A stretch of DNA of 57,095 nucleotides, from assembly GCF_003003775.1 (NCBI RefSeq), contig NZ_PVWJ01000015.1:1-57095 (forward strand), given 5' to 3'. Positions 49,911-57,095 of the stretch are shown here, one piece after another. A program made the translations under genes and the position numbers. A model generated the notes under the pieces. The model was not told where the DNA came from. It was given only the letters and a program-made list of their open reading frames with translations, and made no database searches. The stretch comes from Merismopedia glauca CCAP 1448/3. GTDB taxonomy: Bacteria > Cyanobacteriota > Cyanobacteriia > Cyanobacteriales > CCAP-1448. Position 1 is the first letter of the stretch, and each line of letters starts with the position of its first letter.

Positions 49911-52031
49911 ATGACTGAACGCGAGCCAGATCTTACAGAAATTATTAAAGAATTTTCTTCTTTACAAGAGCGCGTATCAAAATTAGAAAATAATGGCAAA
50001 ACTGAAAGTTTTAGCCAAAAAGATGTCAAAATAAATGGCAATGTGGAAGTTGTTCAAGCCACCCGAATCGACTTATCTGAACTTAAGTTATTGGAACTAT
50101 ATCATGACTGTCCGCAAATATTAGAAATTATAGCTATTAGAGTTAACTTAACTGCGGATAGCTATCGTCAAACAAGTGAAGAGAAAATATTTTTAGAAAA
50201 AGTTGCTAACGGTAATTATTGGGTTATGGCTGCCCAGAATGATGATTACTGGCTATTTCCTCATATCAAGCTTAGCCTGAATATTCATAAAGTCAAGACG
50301 ATTAAACAGTTATTCAACTGTTCTGGAGAAGCAAAAAAAGACTTTATTGTCACCAAAGCAGCTAAAGTTTCTTTAATGCCTAGCGGACAAGAGTGGAAGT
50401 TAGAAAAGAAAGGAGATCTAGAATTTACAGATTCTCCATTCGTGAAACAACAATCAGAAATAGAAAAAGTAGATCGAAAATATAGAAAGCTTGAAGGTGA
50501 AGTAGTCAAAGCAAATCGCCAACAACATTTACTCGAATTAAAGCTAGAAAAAGCTTTGGAATTACTCAAGAAGTATGGATTGGAAATCAAGAATCTTAAA
50601 AGTCAAGTTTACGATCTGAAAAAAAATTTAGAATATCAATTTGCTACAGGTACAAAACAGCAACAATTAGTCTCGATATATAATAAAAATCCTCAAACTT
50701 TATCAAATCAAATAATACTAGTTTCCGAGACTTCTAATAGTATCAATCAGCGCCATATCGGAAATAGTAAACAAGTTGAGTTTGTGAATAATATTAATGG
50801 GATATATTGGATAATTAGCGTAGAAGATGAACATTACCTAGTTCACGATAAAAGTCAATTTCAGATTAATGAACATAACTTGAAAACGGTAGAAGCTATG
50901 TTTAAATATAGTCACTATCAAGCTGGAAAGTCTCAAGAAATAGAGTTAATTAAACCAGCTAGAGTATGTTCTATCGGCGAAAATATGTGGAGACTGTTAG
51001 AAAAAGGAGTTTTCAAGTTTAAAAATGATGATTTGGAAGTGCAAATAACAGAAGAAATAGATGATTTAGACTGGGAAGAAATAGATAAAATTGAAATTTT
51101 AGAAATTAGAGAGGAAGTGGAACAACAGGAAGAAACCCTTCCTCAAGTACAATTGATACGTACTCTGACTGGACATACCAAAGCGGTGCGATCGCTCGCC
51201 ATTAGTCGCTGGGAAGCAGATAACCACAAGCAAATCCTAGCTAGTGGAAGTTTTGACCAAACTATCAAGCTATGGGAACTCAAGAGTGGAGAACAGATCG
51301 GAACTCTGACAGCAGGAGAAATGGTAAATGCTCTAGCACTCACGCTTGATGGTAAAACCCTAGTAGCTAACAGCAGACAGGATTCCCTCGAAGTCTGGAA
51401 CTTATACAATGCCAAGCGTACCACTATTGGAGAACATACAGACTGGATTTTTAGCCTGGTTCTTAGCTTAGATGGTGAAATTATCGCCAGTGGTTCTCGC
51501 GATGAAACCATCAAGATTTGGGATCTGGAAACTCAGGAACTGGTACAAACCCTCACTGGTAATTGTCAAGGCGCACTAGCCATTGCGATCGCCCCCGATA
51601 ATCATACCCTAGTTAGTAGTTGCGGTGACAAAGCCATTAGAATTTGGAACCTGGAAACTGGCGCTTTAATTGCCACCTACTGTCAACCAGAGTTAATTTG
51701 GAGTCTTGTCATTACTCCAGATGGCAAAACCTTGATTTGCGGGAGTCGCGATCGCACTATCTCCCTATTAGATCTCAATACAGGGGCAGTAAAATCTACC
51801 CTGATGGGTCATACTGAACCAGTATGGTGTCTGGCGATCGCACCCGACGGGAAGACATTAGCTAGTGGTAGTGGCGATCGCACCATTAAGTTATGGAATC
51901 TCAATCGTGGCGAATTAATTACCACTTTAAACGAGCATACAGATGAAGTCTACACGCTGGCGATCGCTTCAGATAGCAAAACCCTAGTCAGTGGTAGTCG
52001 AGACAATACCATCAAGATTTGGCAACTCTAA
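49911..52031 (+). CDS. Two cluster domains fused to a seven-bladed WD40 propeller
   Basis: The 706-residue protein has a short N-terminal coiled coil, domain copy 1 (about 59-173: LLELYHDCPQIL...SYRQ...GNYWVMAAQNDDYWLFP), a coiled coil (180-245), and domain copy 2 (253-373: LVSIYNKNPQTL...GIYWIISVEDEHYLVH). A very acidic linker (about 376-408) follows, then seven WD40 blades (LTGHTKAVRSLAISRW...TIKLWELKSGE; last ITTLNEHTDEVYTLAIASD...IKIWQL). Several blades have degenerate GH or WD dipeptides. It combines the cluster domain with a protein-interaction propeller and closes the cluster, after the Rpn-type insertion. No signal or membrane segment is present. Confidence 0.75.
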   Translation: MTEREPDLTEIIKEFSSLQERVSKLENNGKTESFSQKDVKINGNVEVVQATRIDLSELKLLELYHDCPQILEIIAIRVNLTADSYRQTSEEKIFLEKVANGNYWVMAAQNDDYWLFPHIKLSLNIHKVKTIKQLFNCSGEAKKDFIVTKAAKVSLMPSGQEWKLEKKGDLEFTDSPFVKQQSEIEKVDRKYRKLEGEVVKANRQQHLLELKLEKALELLKKYGLEIKNLKSQVYDLKKNLEYQFATGTKQQQLVSIYNKNPQTLSNQIILVSETSNSINQRHIGNSKQVEFVNNINGIYWIISVEDEHYLVHDKSQFQINEHNLKTVEAMFKYSHYQAGKSQEIELIKPARVCSIGENMWRLLEKGVFKFKNDDLEVQITEEIDDLDWEEIDKIEILEIREEVEQQEETLPQVQLIRTLTGHTKAVRSLAISRWEADNHKQILASGSFDQTIKLWELKSGEQIGTLTAGEMVNALALTLDGKTLVANSRQDSLEVWNLYNAKRTTIGEHTDWIFSLVLSLDGEIIASGSRDETIKIWDLETQELVQTLTGNCQGALAIAIAPDNHTLVSSCGDKAIRIWNLETGALIATYCQPELIWSLVITPDGKTLICGSRDRTISLLDLNTGAVKSTLMGHTEPVWCLAIAPDGKTLASGSGDRTIKLWNLNRGELITTLNEHTDEVYTLAIASDSKTLVSGSRDNTIKIWQL

Positions 52032-52067
52032 TAACGTAAGTTACTAGTTACTATTTTTGACTTGTTT

Positions 52068-52160
52068 ATATTGTTGATTGTTGATTGTTAATTGTTGATT
52101 GCTAATTAAATTTTCCTCCCCATGTCCCCCAATCCCTAATCCCCAATCCCTCAAGAGTAC
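52068..52160. repeat. TTGATTG/TTAATTG heptamer array and AATCCC repeats
   Basis: Four units related to TTGTTGATTG/TTGTTAATTG (7-bp period) at 52072-52106 are followed by CCCCAATCCCTAATCCCCAATCCC (also a 7-bp rhythm). The same heptamer wording appears at 5719 and, inverted, near 56930. Confidence 0.7.
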
Positions 52161-52208
52161 ATCCAATTTATCACTAGCAACTTGGGTTAATAGGCGATCG
52201 CTCTTTTG

Positions 52209-52386
52209 TCACTCCGTCAGCAAAGGCAAAAAAGCGCTAGCTAACACAGCCGCTTGAGTGCGATCGCGCAAATCTAACTGACTTAGAATGCTGTTACTTG
52301 TGGTTTTTAACATTTATTTCAGAAATGTAAAGTTTTTGGGCAATTTATCGGTTGCTATAACCTTGAGCAATTAACGCTAGTACCTG
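52209..52386 (-). pseudogene. Remnant of a LuxR/NarL-type response-regulator DNA-binding domain
   Basis: Reading the minus strand: QVLALIAQGYSNR, stop, IAQKLYISEINVKN, frameshift, TSNSILSQLDLRDRTQAAVLASAFLPLLTE, stop. This is the C-terminal helix-turn-helix of a LuxR-type regulator (LIAQGYSN.QIA..L.ISE.TVK.H...IL.QL..RDRTQA). One in-frame TAA and one frameshift are present, and the upstream receiver domain is missing. It is a decayed gene end between the cluster and rtcB. Confidence 0.75.
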
Positions 52387-52454
52387 CACAGCTTAATGCT
52401 TGACTAACCCCTCGTAACACTCTCTCATGATGACTAGTAATTTTAGGTAGTATT

Positions 52455-52484
52455 AATATTGTATTACAATTATAATACAATATT
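52455..52484. promoter_or_regulatory. Palindromic operator candidate overlapping the rtcB -10 box
   Basis: AATATTGTATTA (52455-52466) and TAATACAATATT (52473-52484) form a perfect 12-bp inverted repeat with a 6-bp centre. A perfect TATAAT (52471-52476) lies inside the second arm, so a dimeric repressor bound here would block this promoter. It is 59 bp upstream of the rtcB start codon. Confidence 0.55.
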
Positions 52485-52485
52485 G

Positions 52486-52515
52486 TAGGTTGGGTTGACG
52501 ATAGTCAACCCAATA
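52486..52515. repeat. TTGGGTTGAC inverted repeat
   Basis: TTGGGTTGAC (52490-52499) and GTCAACCCAA (52504-52513) form a perfect 10-bp hairpin with a GATA loop in the rtcB leader. It belongs to the dispersed family seen at 14266 and 30485. Confidence 0.65.
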
Positions 52516-52542
52516 CCCAATCGTTCAATATTTTCTCAACTT

Positions 52543-53724
52543 ATGCCCTACGAAAAATTATCCCTATCTACACCTAACCCAGTCTTATCTTGGGCAAATC
52601 ACCCACTGGCTAAAGATGAAAGTAAAATGGCGCAAAATGTCGCCTCATTGCCATTTGTGTTTAAACACGTCGCTTTAATGCCGGATGTACACTTAGGTAA
52701 AGGGGCGCTAGTCGGTTCTGTAATTGCCACTAAAGAAGCAATAATGCCTGCTGCTGTGGGCGTGGATATTGGTTGTGGGATGTGCGCGATCGCCACTCCT
52801 TTTGATGGCGATAAACTAGAAGGTAAATTAAAGAAAATTCGCCTAGAAATTGAAGCGGCAATTCCCACCGGATTTAACGAAAATAAAGAGATTGAAAAGA
52901 CTGTTACTAACTGGCAAAATTGGACTGATTTTAAAGAACTACATCCAGGGGTTCAACACTTAGAAAATAAAGCCCTCAAGCAAATGGGTTCTTTGGGAGG
53001 TGGCAATCATTTCATCGAAGTTTGTTTAGACAGCAAAAACAAAGTTTGGCTGATGTTACATTCTGGTTCTCGCCACATCGGCAATATACTAGCTCAATCT
53101 CATATAAATACAGCGAAAGAGTTAGCTAAGTTGGCAGAACTGCGCTTACCCGATCCAGATTTAGCGTACTTTGTTGCTGGAACCCCTGAATTTGCCGCTT
53201 ACTGGCGAGACTTGCAATGGGCGCAAAATTACGCTCGTTACAATCGAGAAGTAATGATGGCTCGGTTCCAAAGAATTATCGAAAAACATTTAGCTGGTGG
53301 GAAGCAAACTAAACCTTTACTAACTGTTAATTGTCATCACAATTATGCGGAAAAAGAAGTACATTTTGGCGAAGATGTCTATGTAACTCGCAAAGGTGCA
53401 GTACGCGCTCAAACTGAAGATTACGGGATTATTCCTGGTTCAATGGGAGCTAAATCTTTCATTGTTAAAGGTAAAGGTAACCATGAAAGTTACTGTAGCT
53501 GTTCCCACGGTGCAGGTAGGTTAATGTCTCGAAATAAAGCCAAACTCAATTTTACTCTTGACGATCTGATTAACCAAACTCAAGGAGTAGAATGTCGCAA
53601 AGATGATGGTGTTTTAGACGAGATTCCTGGAGCTTATAAACCTATAGATGAAGTGATGAATAATCAATCCGATTTGGTAGAAATAGTTGCTACCTTGAAA
53701 CAAGTAGTTTGTGTCAAAGGCTGA
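52543..53724 (+). CDS. rtcB: RtcB-family RNA ligase
   Basis: I chose ATG 52543 (393 residues; MPYEKLSL) since the upstream GTG/TTG starts lie in the repeat hairpin. RtcB joins 2',3'-cyclic-phosphate or 3'-phosphate RNA ends to 5'-OH ends using GTP and Mn. The metal ligands are visible: MPDVHLGKG, VGVDIGCGM (Asp/Cys), GGGNHFIEV, MLHSGSRHIGN and NCHHNYA. The guanylylated histidine lies in SCSHGAGRLMSR. At 393 residues it is shorter than Escherichia coli RtcB (about 408) and much shorter than archaeal forms, in the range of bacterial RtcB paralogues. An operator-like palindrome precedes it, hinting at induced expression. Confidence 0.88.
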   Translation: MPYEKLSLSTPNPVLSWANHPLAKDESKMAQNVASLPFVFKHVALMPDVHLGKGALVGSVIATKEAIMPAAVGVDIGCGMCAIATPFDGDKLEGKLKKIRLEIEAAIPTGFNENKEIEKTVTNWQNWTDFKELHPGVQHLENKALKQMGSLGGGNHFIEVCLDSKNKVWLMLHSGSRHIGNILAQSHINTAKELAKLAELRLPDPDLAYFVAGTPEFAAYWRDLQWAQNYARYNREVMMARFQRIIEKHLAGGKQTKPLLTVNCHHNYAEKEVHFGEDVYVTRKGAVRAQTEDYGIIPGSMGAKSFIVKGKGNHESYCSCSHGAGRLMSRNKAKLNFTLDDLINQTQGVECRKDDGVLDEIPGAYKPIDEVMNNQSDLVEIVATLKQVVCVKG

Positions 53725-54074
53725 AGCCATAAAAGTCGGGCTAAACTAACTTTTTGGGCTTTAAACAATCAAGTTGACCGCCAAATCAACCAACCTGGCT
53801 TAAGAAATCAGATTGGCAAAGCTAGAAAAGTGAAACTAACTTGAATTTTACTGGGAGCGAAGATGATTTAAATAACTACAAACAACTATTAATATTCATC
53901 AACTATTATAGGTTGGGGATCGCCAAAGACTATCAGAGCGTGCTAGCCTCGAATTAATATTATACTTGGATTAGTAGCTCTGGAAATATGATGAAATCCT
54001 AGTGGTGGTATTGAGATGGATAGTAACTAACCAGAGTCACACAAATCCCAGTTTTTGCGATCGCTGAGGGTTAA
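53725..54074. other. Intergenic region, no gene seen
   Basis: This 350-bp gap between rtcB and the transporter gene has no coding potential that I trust. A single HIP1-like GCGATCGC lies at its right end (54057-54064), and the last part should hold the transporter promoter. Confidence 0.5.
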
Positions 54075-55484
54075 ATGTCTTTGATAGATCGACCGATCGT
54101 GCAAAAGACTAACTTGTCTTTTGTGATTTTTATCGCTAGTGCCGCAGCTTTGGGCGGTTTTCTGTTTGGATTCGATACAGCAGTAATTAATGGGGCTGTT
54201 AAATCTGTAGAAACTGCATTCAGCATGAATAGCGTCATGACTGGAATTGCTGTCTCCTCTGCTTTATTGGGTTCTGCGTTGGGAGCCTTCATAGCTGGCA
54301 CGATCGCCGATCGCTATGGACGAACTCGGACGATGGTAATTGCCTCCATCTTATTTACTCTCAGTGCGATCGGTTCTGGGATTGCCTTTGGAGTTTGGGA
54401 CTTTATTTTCTGGCGCGCCTTGGGCGGGATTGCAGTGGGAATGGCGAGTGTAATTGCGCCAGCATACATTGCCGAAGTTGCACCAGCCGAATTGCGGGGT
54501 AGGCTTGGTTCTTTGCAACAGATGGCAATTGTAGTTGGGATATTTGTGGCTTTACTATGTGACTACTTTATTGCTGTCGCTGCTGGTTCTGCCAGTAACC
54601 TATTTTGGTTTAATATTCCCGCTTGGCGCTGGATGTTTTGGACGGAAGTACCCCCAGCCGTATTGTATGGTATAGCCGCCCTGATGATTCCAGAATCTCC
54701 TCGTTATTTGGTTGCTAAACGTCGAGAAGCTGAAGCAAGTATTGTTTTAGCTAAGGCGATTGGAGGCAATGTAGAAGCTAAAATTGCCGAAATTAAGCAA
54801 ACTGTAGCCACAGAAAGACCTGCCCGTTTTTCCGATCTCCTCAGTCGTCGTGGCGGCTTATTGCCGATTGTCTGGGTGGGAATCGGACTCTCAATTTTGC
54901 AGCAATTTGTCGGAATTAATGTCATTTTCTACTACAGCAGCGTTTTGTGGCAGGCGGTAGGATTTTCGGAAAAAGATTCTCTGACAATTACAGTAATTAC
55001 TAGCATCGTCAACATTGTCACTACCTTGATTGCGATCGCAACTGTTGATAAATTTGGGCGCAAACCCCTATTACTGTTGGGTTCAATCGGGATGACTCTG
55101 ATGTTAGGCACCCTCACCGTAATTTTTGCCAATGCTGCCATCAATCCAGCGACTGGAAACCCCCAATTAGTCGGAAATCAGGGATTAATTGCCCTCATAG
55201 CTGCCAATTTGTATGTGGTTTGCTTTGGCTTCTCTTGGGGACCAATAGTTTGGGTGCTGCTAGGGGAAATCTTTAATAATCAGATTCGAGCAGCAGCTTT
55301 GTCTGTAGCTGCATCGATTCAGTGGTTAGCCAACTTTGCCATTTCGACTAGTTTCCCGCCATTACTGCAAAACTTTGGGCTAGGTAGTGCTTATGGTTTA
55401 TATACCATATCTTCGGCGATTTCCATCTTTTTTGTCTGGTTTTTGGTTAAGGAAACGAAGGGTAAGGAATTAGAGCATATGTAA
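54075..55484 (+). CDS. Sugar-porter family MFS transporter
   Basis: The 469-residue protein has twelve predicted transmembrane helices. The sugar-porter signatures are clear: GGFLFGFDTAVINGA in helix 1, DRYGRTRTMV (loop 2-3), PESPRYLV after helix 6, QQFVGINVIFYYSSVLW in helix 7, DKFGRKPLLLLG (loop 8-9), and FGFSWGPIVWVLLGEIF in helix 10. It is related to XylE/GlcP-type proton-coupled or facilitative glucose/xylose carriers; the QQ(F)xGIN and PESPRYL motifs favour a hexose or pentose substrate. Cyanobacteria that grow on glucose use a homologue, but the substrate here is not established. The gene looks monocistronic. Confidence 0.88.
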   Translation: MSLIDRPIVQKTNLSFVIFIASAAALGGFLFGFDTAVINGAVKSVETAFSMNSVMTGIAVSSALLGSALGAFIAGTIADRYGRTRTMVIASILFTLSAIGSGIAFGVWDFIFWRALGGIAVGMASVIAPAYIAEVAPAELRGRLGSLQQMAIVVGIFVALLCDYFIAVAAGSASNLFWFNIPAWRWMFWTEVPPAVLYGIAALMIPESPRYLVAKRREAEASIVLAKAIGGNVEAKIAEIKQTVATERPARFSDLLSRRGGLLPIVWVGIGLSILQQFVGINVIFYYSSVLWQAVGFSEKDSLTITVITSIVNIVTTLIAIATVDKFGRKPLLLLGSIGMTLMLGTLTVIFANAAINPATGNPQLVGNQGLIALIAANLYVVCFGFSWGPIVWVLLGEIFNNQIRAAALSVAASIQWLANFAISTSFPPLLQNFGLGSAYGLYTISSAISIFFVWFLVKETKGKELEHM

Positions 55485-55553
55485 GGCGATCGTTTTTTTG
55501 GGCTGACAATTGGGTAAATTAAATAGGCAATAGATTTTACCTATCTATCCCCC

Positions 55554-56471
55554 ATGAAAAGACGAAATTTTATTACCCTCAGCGCCTTGGGCGGATTGGG
55601 TTTATCTTTAGCAACTCATCACCTGTTAGCGCAAGATCCGGTAGATGGCTGCACCGCGAAAGTTAGAAAATCAATCCAAGAACCTCTATTGCGCTTCGTG
55701 GCAGTTGCAGATACTGGTATGGGGGATAAAGGGCAATATGCCGTAGCTAATGCCATGACTTGCTACCATCAGTCGCATCCTTTCGATTTAGTGTTGCTGG
55801 GTGGGGATAATATCTATTACAACGGGGAAATAGAGAAAATAAACTCAGTTTTTGAAGAACCTTACCAAGCCCTTCTACAGCAAAATGTGAAGTTCCAAGC
55901 AGTTTTAGGAAATCACGATATTCGCACTAATAACGGGGAAGATGAGCTAAGGTATGCCGCTTTTAATATGACTGGGCGTTACTATACTTTCAGCCGCGAT
56001 CGCGTCCAGTTTTTTGCTCTAGATACTAATGATAATGCCCCTTGGGACGAGCAACTTAAGTGGTTAGAAGAGAATTTGGCTGCTAGTAAAGCTACTTGGA
56101 AAATAGTTTACGGACATCATCCCCTATATTCTTCTGGGGTGCATGGGGGAAGCGACGAATTAATTAAGCTGTTATCGCCTTTATTTAGTCGTTATGGCGT
56201 ACAAGTTTACATTTGCGGTCACGATCATCACTATGAACGCACAAATCCCATCAAAGGTACGACTTACCTCATTTGTGGTGGAGGTGCAGGAACTAGGATT
56301 GTCGGCAGTTCTGCATATACGGCTTACTCGGCTTCAATCTTGAGTTTTGCCTCATTTGAGGTTTATCCCAACCGCTTAGAAATTAGAGGGATTGATAACA
56401 AGGGTGATTTATTTGATGAAAAAACAATAATGGTGGCGGCTGAATCTAGATCTGAGAGATTGGGCGGTTGA
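55554..56471 (+). CDS. Tat-exported metallophosphoesterase (purple-acid-phosphatase-like)
   Basis: The 305-residue protein starts MKRRNFITLSALGGLGLSLA, a twin-arginine signal. The metallophosphoesterase motifs follow: VAVADTGMGDKG, LVLLGGDNIYYNG, VLGNHDIR, VYGHHPLYSSG and ICGHDHHYER, together giving the two-metal site of tartrate-resistant/purple acid phosphatases. It should release phosphate from organic esters in the periplasm. The last ~10 codons (AAESRSERLGG) run into a dispersed repeat whose GGTTGA provides the stop, so the native C-terminus may have been altered. No Pho-box is obvious upstream. Confidence 0.85.
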   Translation: MKRRNFITLSALGGLGLSLATHHLLAQDPVDGCTAKVRKSIQEPLLRFVAVADTGMGDKGQYAVANAMTCYHQSHPFDLVLLGGDNIYYNGEIEKINSVFEEPYQALLQQNVKFQAVLGNHDIRTNNGEDELRYAAFNMTGRYYTFSRDRVQFFALDTNDNAPWDEQLKWLEENLAASKATWKIVYGHHPLYSSGVHGGSDELIKLLSPLFSRYGVQVYICGHDHHYERTNPIKGTTYLICGGGAGTRIVGSSAYTAYSASILSFASFEVYPNRLEIRGIDNKGDLFDEKTIMVAAESRSERLGG

Positions 56472-56512
56472 AACCGCATCTACACAACCAAAGTCCGCCT
56501 GCACGGACTAAT
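56462..56512. repeat. Short dispersed repeat (GGTTGAAACCGC family)
   Basis: GGCGGTTGAAACCGCATCTACACAAC followed in pieces by AGTCCGCCTGCACGGACTAAT matches the family at 20398 and 39026. It supplies the stop codon of the metallophosphatase gene and abuts the gene fragment that follows. Confidence 0.7.
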
Positions 56513-56521
56513 TAGACCTCT

Positions 56522-56719
56522 GCAAAAGTATTTTTCGGTAAACATACTTGGATTGAGCAAAATCTGGCTGATATCCAGTTAATTTCTTGGGATAAGTTGC
56601 GAGCAGAAATGGATATTCAACCTGATGAAGAGCAAGGATTAGTGGTTAATCGCGCTAAGGCGATCGCTGGAAAGGCAAAACCTAGCTCCCACCACTCCGA
56701 CTGGAGCAGCAGCAGCTAG
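56522..56719 (+). pseudogene. Fragment of a protein gene without start
   Basis: In the frame ending at TAG 56717-56719 the sequence reads AKVFFGKHTWIEQNLADIQ, LISWDKLRAEMDIQPDEEQG, LVVNRAKAIAGKAKPSSHHS and DWSSSS. It has protein-like composition but no start codon before a TAG in the repeat. It appears to be the 3' end of a gene whose 5' part was removed when the repeat arrived. I do not recognise the family. Confidence 0.5.
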
Positions 56720-57095
56720 GTATATTTCTCCAATCTAATTTATGAATTAAATTGAACTTATAAGCTAATAGTAACAGATAAAAATATAAAGTGCAAGTAA
56801 ATATTGTAATTTTAAGTAAATTGATCGATTTATTTTAATATGTACTCGATCTATAAACAATAAGGCGATCGCAGTTGCAGAGGTTAAGTAGGAATAGTGA
56901 GAGATCGGGGCGAAAGAAAACCCGATCAACAATTAACAATTAACAATCAACATTAAACTGAATTTGGTATTTTGCTTAGGGGTAGTTGACGAAGTTAATA
57001 GGCTTTCAGCCTCTAAGAAGGTCTTTTTTGCTGTTTTTGACATATCAAGCCTGAGATAATTCAGTATACCATAAGTGCCTCAAACAACGCAAGTA
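56720..57095. other. Terminal intergenic region with a heptamer array
   Basis: This 376-bp stretch is AT-rich and apparently non-coding. It contains a HIP1 site (about 56865-56871), three units of CAATTAA-type heptamers (56929-56953), and a small AGGCTTTCAGCCT hairpin (57000-57012) followed by a T-run. The window ends before the next gene. Confidence 0.5.

Noticed and set aside
1-57095. tRNA or rRNA genes
   Set aside because: No cloverleaf with a GTTCGA-type T-loop and no rRNA-like conserved stretch was noticed on either strand; a covariance-model scan would be needed to exclude them fully.

Overview
The window is chromosomal DNA of a cyanobacterium. Evidence: the palindrome GCGATCGC (HIP1) and its half-sites are scattered throughout; a full-length chlH (Mg-chelatase H) is present; heptanucleotide tandem repeats of the kind known from filamentous cyanobacteria occur at several sites; and many genes belong to families found mostly in cyanobacteria. 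No rRNA, tRNA or CRISPR array was seen.

Layout. 1-430: 3' end of a group II intron spliced onto the 3' exon of a PadR-type regulator. 500-6700: a zinc/manganese ABC transporter (lipoprotein on -, ATPase and permease on +) split by a ~3-kb segment. That segment carries a small-protein/aspartyl-protease pair and a Ser/Thr kinase fused to a sulfatase-modifying-factor-like domain. A 64-bp direct repeat, holding a Zur-like operator and the first codons of the ATPase gene, flanks the segment. 6.7-8.1 kb: a tnpB-only IS200/IS605-type element with structured ends. 8.4-9.8 kb: mnmE. 10-13.4 kb: a toxin-antitoxin island (two HicAB-like modules, one RelE/ParE-like module, one DUF5615/DUF433 module and one unrecognised overlapping pair), partly decayed and packed with HIP1-derived intergenic repeats. 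14.4-18.4 kb: chlH. 18.7-25.5 kb: a secreted alpha/beta hydrolase and two AAA_35/STAND-like ATPases, one with a 14-blade WD40 array. 26.3-32 kb: an LpxB-related protein, a HEPN+LOTUS-like protein, a Tes-like radical SAM enzyme with an Lgt-like membrane protein, and a histidine phosphatase.

32-52 kb is the most unusual part. A divergent vWA lipoprotein faces a ~18-kb cluster on +: a small membrane protein, a tubulin/FtsZ-like GTPase, an Hsp70/actin-fold ATPase, and a second Hsp70-like copy whose nucleotide-binding motifs are mutated. Six further proteins in the cluster carry an unrecognised ~115-residue domain (ten copies in seven proteins, counting the mutated Hsp70 copy). That domain is combined with a zinc ribbon, coiled coils, transmembrane anchors, a peptidoglycan-binding-like segment and a WD40 propeller. 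I infer an envelope-attached multiprotein system (cytomotive, membrane-remodelling or conflict-related). An Rpn-type nuclease gene interrupts it on the opposite strand.

52-57 kb: a decayed LuxR-type regulator remnant, rtcB behind a perfect palindromic operator candidate, a sugar-porter MFS transporter, a Tat-exported metallophosphatase and a gene fragment.
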